DNA from: Favolaschia claudopus
Lineage: Eukaryota > Basidiomycota > Agaricomycetes > Agaricales > Mycenaceae
DNA length: 64,000 nt
Assembly (NCBI GenBank): GCA_037176885.1
Contig: JAWWNJ010000279.1
Span: 40,973 to 104,972 of the forward strand
Direction: 5' to 3'
This document shows, in pieces, positions 9,696-19,264 of this stretch (its first letter is position 1; each line of letters begins with the position of its first letter). The translations under genes were made by a program, and so were the position numbers. Below the pieces are notes generated by a model. The model searched no databases and had not been told where the DNA came from. It saw nothing but the letters and a program-made list of their open reading frames with translations.

Positions 9696-10204
9696 TCACG
9701 TTCTCACTGACGCTAAAGCTGGATGTTCGGGGCACGCATAGTATTTCTGCCCCCCTTTGCCCGGACAGGTTTGCCATCGAGGGAAACCAACTTTCACGCA
9801 CCGTGCGCAGCGTTTTGGGGCTCGAGACGTGGTTGGCTTGGGTGCGGGAGCTCCAGGGAGGAAGAGTTGGTGTTGGCCGTGACTCGGTGGATCGTTCTGC
9901 GGGTTGACGGGTCCAAGATCGTGACTAGGCACTAGAGCGGGCTCGTAAATGTCCATCCGAATGACGACCTGCACTGCAGGAATTTCTGCGGGCGATTCGT
10001 TGGAATCCGATCCTATAGGATCGCCTGCCCCGGTTTTTTTATTCTGCCATTGCTTAGCACCGGCTGTTTGCACACTGGTCGGCTCTCCTGAGGTTTGAAT
10101 CTTACCACTCTGCGTTTGTCCCTTACAAGGAAGCTATCAAGTTGGTTCTGTTTCCCGTCAGCTTCTCCTGTGCCAGCGCTGAAAGCAAGTTTCAATTTCT
10201 TCAT
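9696..10204 (-). CDS. small two-exon zinc-finger-like protein
   Basis: The model is exon 1 at 10204-10106 (33 codons), a 62-bp intron (10105-10044, GTAAG...CAG, with GCTAAG near its end), and exon 2 at 10043-9696, giving 148 residues. The C-terminus has Cys-Xaa2-Cys, a third Cys, then Cys-Xaa2-His spaced like a zinc-binding knuckle. The N-terminus is Lys-rich (MKKLKLAF) and the middle is Pro/Ser-rich. I do not recognise a named family; similar Cys-rich tails occur on proteins of Agaricomycete mobile elements. The intron is inferred from splice signals and from the frame change across it. Confidence 0.45.
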
Positions 10205-11037
10205 AGATACGCAACTGACATGTCCCTGGGGAGATAATCACAGTGAATACACAGTTGAATCGATTGAAACACTGTTTCTGAGGTCAGTACTGAGCTGCGC
10301 TGCGCTTCAAACCACTTCAAACGTCGAAATCGATTTTTTCCTCTGCACTCTCCTCGCTAATTCGATGTTTTTACATCGGAAATAGAATTACAGCCTCATT
10401 CAGTACATAGACATGATTTACTTATTTATGGTCTTGCACTCTGGAACGTTTCATCGAGAAGTTTCGGGCGGAGGACGTACATTGAACTCGGACTGAGTTT
10501 TGGTTGAAGTCACGGCAGATGCCGAGGTTGAAAGGCAGGATCAGTCGGAACTGCGGGGATCAGGTAAGATCAATTGGCTATGTCTAGCCGAGACATAGCC
10601 AACCACAGCACGGTTAATGAGCCTTTTGATCGGCTGGGGTATTTCAAAAGTTGCTTACCTGCGCGTGCCAGTGCGTGGCATTGCCGAGGAGCCGGATGCA
10701 TCTCAACCGTAGTCTCGGAAACCCAGACGTTTAGCCGCAATCCGAGAGGGCTCGGAGCTCTTTCCTAATCTGTAATTACAATGACAGCGTTTGACGTTTG
10801 ATTGGGGGAGCTTGCTCCCCCTTGTCTGAGGATTCCGGAAAGTGTATGGCTGTGCAATGTGCCTGGGAAGGTCGTGTTGATCTCCCACGGGTACACCATC
10901 AGTCGTAATCTCCCACGGGTACGCCATCAGTGCTGGCATCGCACATCTGCCACATTTGTTTGCTTGCTTTTCGCCCTCTCCCTCTCATCTCCCCCCTGCT
11001 CTCACGGCCGCCTACGGCCTCGAGAACCCTCCAAGAA
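10205..11037. other. no gene; small hairpin, tandem duplication and short dispersed repeat
   Basis: GGCTATGTCT/AGACATAGCC forms a 10-bp hairpin at about 10577-10601. A 28-bp unit beginning ATCTCCCACGGG is tandemly duplicated at 10880-10935 with one or two differences. 10711-10806 is a diverged inverted copy of 47107-47211. No coding frame is convincing. Confidence 0.5.
10711..10806 (-). repeat. dispersed repeat of about 100 bp, inverted partner at 47107-47211
   Basis: Shared blocks are GTCTCGGAAACCCAGAC, TTTCCTAATC.GTAATTA, AATGACAGC and TTTGACGTTTGATTG, in the same order. At the partner locus a second partial block (GTCTGGGTATCCGAGACTAG, 47224-47243) follows. Confidence 0.6.
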
Positions 11038-11458
11038 TATGGTGCCGCTCACTTATGTAGTCACCGCTAGTTTTGTACAGGGGCCAATCTGGCCGCGGAA
11101 ATTTTTTGGCTGATAGCCCCTTTAAATTCGCAGATTTTGGCTCAAATTTAGAGCTCTTTTGGAAGGATTTAGCGCGCGCAGCGCGAGAAAAATCATCGTT
11201 TTTGCCCTTTCCAGTGTTATTCCACCCCTCGTAAGGCCTCGCTGGAGGCATTTTGCTAGGGGTGGCCAATTCGGTCGAAGGTAAAATATAGATCTCGTCC
11301 AGTTTTCATTTTGAGCTCAATCCCTCTTGCCAAAATGTAGCTACCGTGAAATGGAGCATTTCTGCAAGAGGATTAAAAAATCAGATTTTTCCCTGATGAG
11401 ATCAGTGGGCCATCAATTTCTGTACAAAAGTAGCGGTGACTAAGTGAGCGGCACCATA
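11038..11458. mobile_element. MITE, ends TGGTGCCGCTCACTTA, TA target duplication
   Basis: The end at 11040 and its inverse at 11456 match over about 40 bp with small gaps (CACTTA.GTAGTCACCGCTA, TTTTGTACAG). TA flanks both sides. The element is about 417 bp and non-coding. A related, more diverged element lies at 50614-51046. Confidence 0.75.
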
Positions 11459-11851
11459 GCTACTTACATAGTGTGAATCGCTTAGAATAGCTCAATCTGT
11501 GTGAAGTCCGCCTGCGTAGCCTTAGTCTGCCGCTGCCTTGGACCTCTTACATAGTGTGGTGTCCAGTTGCTTGAGTCTCGACTGCGCCAAATTATCGCTT
11601 CCACCTGCATAAAGCAGGAAAGGGGTGTTAATGAGCGTCAATAAGCTTTGGGAATATTCCCCTGGTACTGCCTTGCAGTGATTTCTAATTGTGAAATACT
11701 CTGGAGTGATTCTCATCAAAGAATGGCCACTACTTGGATATCCCTGGACCCTCTCTAGTAGCTCTTTGTGGTTTTTGTGACTCTGGACAATACTGTAAGT
11801 ATTGTATCCTTATACTATTCAAAATTATATGTTCAATATTTGTAGTGCTAA
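11459..11851. other. no gene seen
   Basis: The phrase CTTACATAGTGTG recurs about 80 bp apart (near 11465 and 11550). Nothing else is recognised. Confidence 0.4.
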
Positions 11852-13712
11852 ATGCCAGCCACTGATCCTGAACTTCTCAAGGCTGCACGAGCAAGAGCTG
11901 CTCAAGTGCGCCGTGACCGAAAACGAACTCAAGGAACAACAAATGCATTGACGTGCCCCAAATGCACCTGCCCACTGTGATCTTGGAAGCCTTGGAAAGC
12001 GTGATATAGATGGTGAATATGACTGGGTCCAGCAGTCTCCTGATCAAGCTACAGTTGCTGCTGCATCACAGTGGTTGTCCAGTTGGGTTAAGGAGTCGCC
12101 AAATGATGAACTGCAGGTTTTGCCCGAGCATGACTATCGGAAGTTGAAAGGAGCACAACGAGATGTCTTCCTACAAGTCATGGCATACTTCAAGAGGTTG
12201 GAGGCAGACGTTCCCGGTCCCAAACCTCCTCCCCTTCGAATCAACGTAGATGGAACTGCTGGAACTCGAAAGTCTTTCCTCATCTGGTGCACAACAACGG
12301 CCGTTCGTGAACACTTCAACATCAATATTACTGAGCAGGGTGCCAAGGATCCAGTAGTGCGACTGACTCCAACTGGAATATCTGCCTTTGGCATTCGGGG
12401 CTGGACCATCAACTTTGGTCTGACAATTCCGGTTAAGGAGAAATCAGGCTTTGCACAGCTATCTCGCTCCGGCCTCACTCGCGTCCAGACTCGGTGGCAA
12501 AACGTCAAATTGCTGATTGTAGATGAGAAGTCTGGATTGGAAGGGCACAACTCGGAAGAGTTGATCGCAGGCTGCGTCAGGCTTTTCCAGAGTTTTCAGA
12601 TTAGCAACTGGGAAATATTCCAACCATAATCCTTGGTGATTTTTACCAACTCCCTCCAATTGGAGACACTCCTTCCTAGTTGGAAGGCGCGCTGGTCTAA
12701 GTGCAAAGTGACGCACTGTGTTTGAATCTTTCACGCAATCAGTCACACTGCAAACAGTCTTTCGGCAACAAGGAGATGATCCAGAGCAGATAAAATTTCG
12801 TGATGCATTAATGCGACTTCGAGAATACAAGACAACAGCTGAGGATCACACTCTATTCTCTAGCAGATTTTGGGATCGCCTCTCAGCACAAGAGCGAAAA
12901 AGTTTTGAAGATGTATTGCATTTGCTCCCAACTAAGGAGGGAGTCAGTGGATGGAACACTCGCTGTCTTGCATCGTTGGGAAAACCTGTTTTGCTTTGTC
13001 GGGCTGAGCACAATAGCCGTGAAGCTAGCAAGGCTTCTGAAGAGGACGCTGATGGGCTGGAGCAAGAGGTGCTTATTGCTGAAGGAGCTCGGGTCATAAT
13101 CAATCGCAATGTTTGAACATCAAAAGGTATTTGGTGGAGATACTTGCAAAGCCGCAACTAATAATTCTTACTAGGCTTGGTCAATGGTGCTCAAGGGGTC
13201 GTCAAAAAGATCTGGTTTTTGCCAGGATCAAACCCACAATGGAAACTCGCAGCGGTCGTGTTTGTTAAATGTGATGATGGCGGTTATTCAGGTATTGTCT
13301 ATGAGTAAAAGCTCCCAAATGAATGAAATTTGATCCACTCCAGGGCCACCTCTACCACAATGGGAAGGTATTGATCCCAGTTGGGTTTCAATTGTCCAGG
13401 TGGGAGGATAAGATGGGGAAGTCATTATTAAGAACACAACTCCCCTTGACAGCAGCTTGGGCAATCACAATCCACAAGAGTCAAGGACTAACGCTGAAAC
13501 AAGCAGTCATTGACCTTGGGCCCAGAGATTTTTCTTCCGGTCTTTCTTTTGTGGCCATTTCTCGGGTCAAAAAATTGTCTGGAGTTGCGTTTCGTACCCC
13601 TTTTCCACTGAGCAGACTACAGAGAGCGAATGTGACGGAGTCAATGAAGATGCTTGAAGCAGATGTGATGCGCCGAGCAGAGCTTGGTTTTACTTTAGAT
13701 ACATATGGTTAG
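11852..13712 (+). pseudogene. PIF1-like DNA helicase, broken
   Basis: Three collinear pieces (about 11852-12640, 12700-13120, 13190-13712) read as a PIF1-family 5'-3' DNA helicase of the kind carried by Helitrons or free-standing in basidiomycetes. Walker A is DGTAGTRKSF, with the invariant Gly before Lys changed to Arg. Walker B is LLIVDE. The C-terminal block has AWAITIHKSQGLTL and FVAISRVKKLSGVAF (motifs V and VI). Stops and frame changes occur near 12630 and 12700. A possible intron (ending CTTACTAG near 13174) joins the second and third pieces. No Helitron Rep domain is visible. With a damaged P-loop and broken frames it is not functional. Confidence 0.85.
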
Positions 13713-13908
13713 CGAATTTGTATTCGAGGATTAATGATAGAATTGTTCACTATTAAATTATGGTCTCAAGAACACGGAATCCACGCAAGCTCCCCCTTTT
13801 CTGTAAGCCGGGCACCGGCATTACAAACATACTTTGATTTTGAAGGGGAAAGTGCAAGGAAAATTCTATTTGGCACCTCAAGATGCCGGCATACCTGTGA
13901 GTACCCGA
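13713..13908. other. no gene seen
   Basis: Short spacer. Two small palindromes (GCCGGGCACCGGC, ATGCCGGCAT) were considered as a Helitron end, but no CTRR follows at the right distance. Confidence 0.4.
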
Positions 13909-14560
13909 GGTAGCGCTGGCCAAATACGAATATAATATGCCTTTTGGCGTATCGTATTCATATCCGTATCGTATTTGCCTCCCAGGACCGTATCATATTC
14001 ATAGTATATTGTACTCATAGTCATAGGGTTGAATACGAATATATTTTGAATATATTCAAATATATTTGGGTTGCAAAATTTTCAACGAAGTGCTCCAAAA
14101 ACAGCTCAAATAAGGACATATCCTCCTCTCATGCTGTTTCAATGCATTATAGTGCATTTCTAAGGAAGAATCTCCACCCCAACACTGAGATGCAAAGCCA
14201 GATCAAATTGTTGTGATGGTCGGTGTTCACCCGAGATGCCCGGGGATGCGTCGGAACAGTTGCCGAGCCGTCGGGAGCCCGGGACAACGGTTGTCAGCTG
14301 GCCGGACAGGCATTATGTTGATTTTGGCCCTCGGCTCCAAGGGCCGGAACACATTTGATGGCAAAAGTTGTGGTAAAATATATTTGAATACGCTGGGGTC
14401 CATATCGTACTCATATTCATATCGTATCGTAGTCATATTCTTCCATATTCATATTCACTTCCCCTCTCCAAGCCGTATCGTATTCGTATTCCGTTTTGAT
14501 TCCGTTGAATATATTCAAAATATATTTTTCGTATTATATTTTTGGCCAGCGCTACCCCGA
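13905..14560. mobile_element. AT-rich non-autonomous element, ends GGTAGCGCTGGCCAAA
   Basis: GGTAGCGCTGGCCAAA (13909-13924) is exactly inverted at 14541-14556. CCGA precedes the left end (13905-13908) and follows the right end (14557-14560), a possible 4-bp target duplication. The subterminal 150 bp on each side is packed with variants of TATCGTATTCATAT and AATATATTC. Such iterated motifs could be transposase-binding sites. The core is GC-richer and non-coding. Confidence 0.7.
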
Positions 14561-14686
14561 TGTAGTTCTATTACCTCAAAATATTTCATTAGTCAGCAGG
14601 ACAAAAACCCCAGATGGGCTACTGATAGCAGTTCCGGGGCATTGAGAAGTAAGATAGATAAGATTACAATGTTTTACAATGTTAAT

Positions 14687-15175
14687 TCATCTTCTACGCT
14701 TTCGGGGGGACAAAACCAAGCCTGCCTCTGCTAAGTCGCGATCAGCTGAATGTCGCTTTTTGCGCGGCACATCCGGTAGCGGCTTGTTTTCCTTTGCATC
14801 TACGCTTGAGCTCTCATTCACCATGAATTTCCCCACCTTGCGTTCCACCCCTGCCAGCACCGTACGCTTGAGTCCCTTCTTCTCCAAACCCTTGGACTTG
14901 AGCTTTGCAGTTGCGATGGAGAGAGCATGACGACGCTGGTGAAACACCCACACACGCGGGTCGCCATCACAATACAAAATCCTGAGATGAGGTTAGAGCG
15001 AGTGTGAATATAGGGAGATCGAGGAGCGTTCATGATGTCATCAAAGATCCAGCGCTCATCGAGCAGGCAGGTGAGGTTGTAGAGAGGAGTCTGAGTGATA
15101 GTGAAGCCGGCCAGAGGTTCGGAGAAGCGATTGAGTTTGAGCTCCTCGAGGAGCGACGGAGAAAGAATGTTTTGT
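14687..15175 (-). pseudogene. fragment of an unidentified gene, possibly Ulp1-like
   Basis: On the minus strand an exon-like piece (about 15175-15020) encodes LYNLTCLLDERWIFDDIMNA, which resembles the N-terminal edge of an Ulp1 (C48) protease core (hydrophobic block followed by W..DDI.NA). A second piece (14977-14687) encodes DPRVWVFHQRRHAL and a Lys/Arg-rich tail ending RKRRR. A 3' splice signal (CTCTAAC...CTCAG) lies just before the second piece, but no matching GT donor is visible, so the gene is broken or incomplete. The catalytic residues are absent. Family assignment is tentative. Confidence 0.35.
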
Positions 15176-15199
15176 GCGGTAATAAACGAAATTGAATCA

Positions 15200-15360
15200 G
15201 AATCCTTTGAGAATCGCCGAAGCTCCTCCGGAGGAGATTCGACGATTCGAGTGATTATTGATTTTTAAATTGGGAATCGGCGATTTTCATTAACCAGATC
15301 GTTTTCAGAATCTTTTTAAGAATCACTGCAGAATCGTCCAGAATCGTCTACTCTGACTGC
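15200..15360. repeat. degenerate GAATCG-rich tract
   Basis: Variants of GAATCG/CGATTC (for example GAATCGCCGA, GAATCGTCCAGAATCGTC) recur about ten times within 160 bp. It looks like a decayed simple or satellite repeat. Confidence 0.45.
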
Positions 15361-16421
15361 CCCTATTATTGTGCGCAAATGTCATCTGTGAGTCATATCT
15401 GCATCCTGCAAAAAAGCCGAGCTGATTTGGTTTCTTGACGGACTCAAACGAGCCCATTTAGCGGAAATTTGTCTTGTGATGCTGAACGGGGAATTTTTCC
15501 AGGAAATGCAGACACATTTGACGGCTCCCAAGCATCCCAAACCCGTCCTAACATACATTTAGAACCGTAATTGTTTATATCCCGTTATCGCGACATGCGA
15601 GGGGGAGTTGAGGATTTGTTGCGCTTCTACGTTAATAGGCCAAATTCGGTAATGCCGAGCTTTGGGCCTCGATCTTCCTCAAAACAGGCTAGTTCGTTGC
15701 GGATCTTTGGAAAAACCCGTAGATGGGATACAGGACTACTGGTCCAGCACAAAGAATGCTGGTATTTCATGTTCTATCCATGCTGAAATTACCGAGAACG
15801 CTAACCGTTGCGCTTCCTAGTTTACGACTGTAGCTTGTATTTCTATGTAAAACTTTGACCCCAAGTGGCCTCTGTGTGACGGAATAAATGTGTGACAAAT
15901 GACACTGTGACTGCTGACATAAGGGTGCGGGCTTCCCACGCCCTCCATCTTATTTTAAAGTTACAAGAGGAAATTGATTATTGTAAAGTGCGTACTGTCT
16001 CAACATTGCCATTTATGGGTATCATCACAATCCAGGGTGTACAATTTCGTCTACCCGATGTCGTCCCTGACGCGCGTCTCGTCTCTAGTAGGTCGGGACC
16101 GTTGGGTGGAGGATCTTTACCATAGTCTAAGTCACCTCTCAGATTTCTACAGTCAAGTTCGGTCTTACAGGGCTCCCAAATTGGCAGACTGGCGCTTAGA
16201 CTATGTACATCTTCCAGACCTGGCAAAAAACAGGCAGTCTGACTGCCGCAGTCATCATACTGTTTAACAGTTTAACAGTGTGATATTCGTCTACGTACAC
16301 AAGCTACTTAGGTACGTGTACCTCGACGAACCCAAAAAGAAATAAAATGCCTAGTCACCTATATATAGCCACGTGACCCAATGACATAATCATCCATCGA
16401 AAAAGTCCATCGCTGTCGACG
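15361..16421. other. no gene seen
   Basis: About 1 kb with only short frames on both strands and no motif I can name. Confidence 0.5.
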
Positions 16422-16627
16422 GCAAGGTAGGTCTGTGTGATCGCTAGACAAAAGAGGGAAACGAGAGATGATGATTTTTGGGGTGTGTGCGGGGAACGAC
16501 CGTTCCGACCGACGAGGACGGGGCGCGGAGACGAATTTTCGTCTCCCGCCGCTCCGCGTGGGCTACAGACACGGCCGAACCGTACGCAAAGGACACTGAG
16601 GGTCGTAATGAGACCCCGAGCGACCCA
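16422..16627 (+). repeat. 206-bp direct repeat, left unit
   Basis: Appears identical to 16860-17065; the two are 438 bp apart, start to start. The unit carries a 10-bp hairpin-like ACGAAAATTCGT core (inverted in the text as GACGAATTTTCGTC). It does not begin TG or end CA, so an LTR identity is not established. Confidence 0.75.
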
Positions 16628-16859
16628 GCGTAAGATGAAAATGAGGGGATAGCGTGAGCGAAGGGTGGGTGGGTGACAAAAAGACCGCAGATGGTGCGAG
16701 GGAGGAGGATGAGCCGTCGAGGCTGCAGCGGACACGGCGGCAGGAGGAAAAGAGAGACTTGACAGCTGTCAACGGAGATCAGATGTCAAGTCTACTCTCC
16801 CACGACTACCTTGCCTATCACTCAGCCGCACTCACAAGCTCGTCACGGCTGAGCTCACA

Positions 16860-17065
16860 GCAAGGTAGGTCTGTGTGATCGCTAGACAAAAGAGGGAAAC
16901 GAGAGATGATGATTTTTGGGGTGTGTGCGGGGAACGACCGTTCCGACCGACGAGGACGGGGCGCGGAGACGAATTTTCGTCTCCCGCCGCTCCGCGTGGG
17001 CTACAGACACGGCCGAACCGTACGCAAAGGACACTGAGGGTCGTAATGAGACCCCGAGCGACCCA
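16860..17065 (+). repeat. 206-bp direct repeat, right unit
   Basis: Second unit of the pair with 16422-16627. The 232 bp between the units have no gene. The arrangement resembles a tiny terminal-repeat element (TRIM-like) or a simple local duplication. Flanks show no target duplication. Confidence 0.75.
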
Positions 17066-18529
17066 ATGGAGTGAAGCTCAAAGAGTCGCAGACTCGCGCG
17101 AGGGCGAAAAACGAACCCGAGGTCCCACTAAGAGCGAACGGATAGGAAAGCAGCAGATGAGGTCAATGGACAGGTAATACCGGAATATCGTGTGTAGGAA
17201 CACGATCTCGAGGGAAATGGGCGATGCGCGAGATGATGAAGAAGTATGAGAATGCACCTGTTCGATCGTATGACAATCTATAGGGCGACGCCATTTTTGA
17301 ACAGTTCGACCAGATCTGCGATGAAATGTTGGGTTCAAGGATATGCTTGAAATGCGCGTGGTTGTAAATGAATGAGGAGATGTAGAGGAACCACTGCAAG
17401 GGTAGGCAACCAACGGTTGATTCGATAGTGGGAGATGATTGTTGATGGAGCGAAAGTCGATCGAGCAATGGTGTCGACACGATGAAGAGCCGGACGAACA
17501 AATGCGGATTTGTCAACCTGTTTGAGACGAATGTAGGTCGATTGCCCGAGATCGGTGGCACCTAAGTATTGCACAGTGGAGAGGAAGAGGTCGAAGCATC
17601 CAGAACGGTCAGCGCTTCCTCGTCGACCTATCCCGGAGTTCCCCAAATCCACTTAAACGATCCATTGTCCTCCATTCTCGTCAGGGCGTCGACTACGAAG
17701 ATTTACTTCTCTTTGACGTCGGTCGCGTTGGACGGCCTGGCGCTCCATCTCACACGACGACACGTACCTCTTTCATCATCACATTATTTTTATCGGGATG
17801 ACACTCGTTGCCGCCGTGGACGTATTCATCGCACATCATCTTCTCTTCATCCCATTCTCAACGCTGCGTCGTCAGTTTGACTAAATTCCCTCTTGGAGAT
17901 CAACACCTACTGGCTCAAGACCATGGCAATTGAATCGTTCTTCATCTTCTTGGAGAGCGAACACTTTCACAATGCTTATTCTTCTCCGTTCCGACTATCA
18001 CGAGCTGCGCTCTTCACCACATCTATATTCTCACTTCCTCGAATCTCGCCGTTCTTACTGAGCGATCATCTGCTCGGCATGTTGACTTGACCCGCTACAT
18101 CGACATGATAACCTAGTCCCGTGTACATCAGTATCGATCCGTCGTTCATCCCAGTCCCAGCTGCTGCACGTCCCCACCAACTTCGGCGAAATTGACTGGA
18201 ACTGGATTTGCGCCGCGGGAAGTACTCACTCCAGCACTCGCGGGTTCTTCATGTCGTTCTGGGGCCGCAACTCACTTCCCTTGTTCATGTTCTTCATCGC
18301 GGGCTTTCTTCTGGCCGATACAAACCTGCCGACGTTACTTGCTCCAAACACCCGTCCATCCTCCCCGCCCCATGTTCCGAATACAATTCATCGTCTGGCG
18401 ACTACATATTTTGATAAGTCCATCCTTCGATATCTCGGGCTTACATCTCACTCTTTTGTTTTTTCTCGCTGATGGTCAGAATTGCGACCTTTCTTTAATC
18501 AACAAGCACGCAAACAGACTCGGTTCAAC
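17066..18529. other. no gene; contains an inverted piece of the duplication boundary
   Basis: No coding frame is convincing. 17604-17755 is the inverse of 54194-54345, a 152-bp segment that in the second copy lies directly left of the duplicated block. In this copy it sits about 0.8 kb away in reverse orientation. Confidence 0.55.
17604..17755 (-). repeat. inverted 152-bp boundary segment (partner 54194-54345)
   Basis: Both copies are 152 bp. The right edge of the partner (…GACCGTT) adjoins CAGCTGCATG at 54346, whereas here the same edge is joined to unrelated DNA and CAGCTGCATG resumes at 18530. This is what an inversion of 17604-18529 would leave. Confidence 0.7.
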
Positions 18530-18946
18530 CAGCTGCATGCCTCCGTCCCTTGAATATAGACCTTTGGGGAGGAGGGGGCAAATTAGATTGGCATGCTGCT
18601 ATACACAGACATTCGGTTACCGGTGTCAATACCCACCTCCCTTCAAAGTCTCGTTAGCGGAATCGCTTGAATATAGACTCGATGTACCTCGAGCTCCTTC
18701 GTCCTCCCGCATATTCCCTTCTTTCTCCATCTTCTTCCATCTACCTCAGAGTCAAGTCCCCTACGCAGCTCTTTCGGTTCATTCCACCGCCTTCCTTCCT
18801 CAATATGTTTCCACGGACCCGTCCGAATGCACCTCTGTGGCGAGAGTATCTGGATCAATGCTCAAGTAATGGTCGTGATAACTCGTTCGCACTCATGACT
18901 CAGCGAAGCAGCGCTTCGATTCAGCCTGCGGATTAAAAGTCGACGA

Positions 18947-19264
18947 TAACAGAATCTGAAAATGCGCGGAAGGCGCAATAACCTCAGTCTCCCGCAATGT
19001 GGGATGAAAGACTGTATATTAAATACCTGAAAATGCGCGGAAGGCGCAATAACTACACAATGAGTAAGTAAATACAAGTAGGTAGATAGAAAGAGAACTC
19101 ACCAGTACTCACCCTCAGTCTCCCGCAATGTGGGATGAAAGACTGAGGGTGGTGGACAGACGAGCGCGGTTTATATGTAAGAACAAGGCTGTATGATAAG
19201 TATCAGATATCTATCAAGGGCCGGAGCGGCGGGGCGGCTACCCGGAATAATTCATATTCTGACA
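18947..19264 (-). repeat. copia 3' LTR (copy 1), 318 bp
   Basis: In element orientation it runs TGTCAGAAT...ATTCTGTTA. It contains two copies of GCGCCTTCCGCGCATTTTCA and two of CTTTCATCCCACATTGCGGG. A purine-rich GAGTGGGGG tract abuts it on the internal side (19265-19273), the expected polypurine primer. Confidence 0.9.

Noticed and set aside
9072..9907. Overlapping Arg/Pro-rich frames on both strands
   Set aside because: Composition-driven open frames; apart from one intron-like signal there is no coherent gene model or motif.
13800..13900. Helitron 3' terminus after the PIF1-like helicase
   Set aside because: Small palindromes exist (GCCGGGCACCGGC, ATGCCGGCAT), but no CTRR end follows at the usual 10-12 bases, and no Rep domain or TC 5' end was found.
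17163..17652. Minus-strand frames over 100 codons
   Set aside because: Three frames are open at once over the same bases, none with motifs or matching splice signals.
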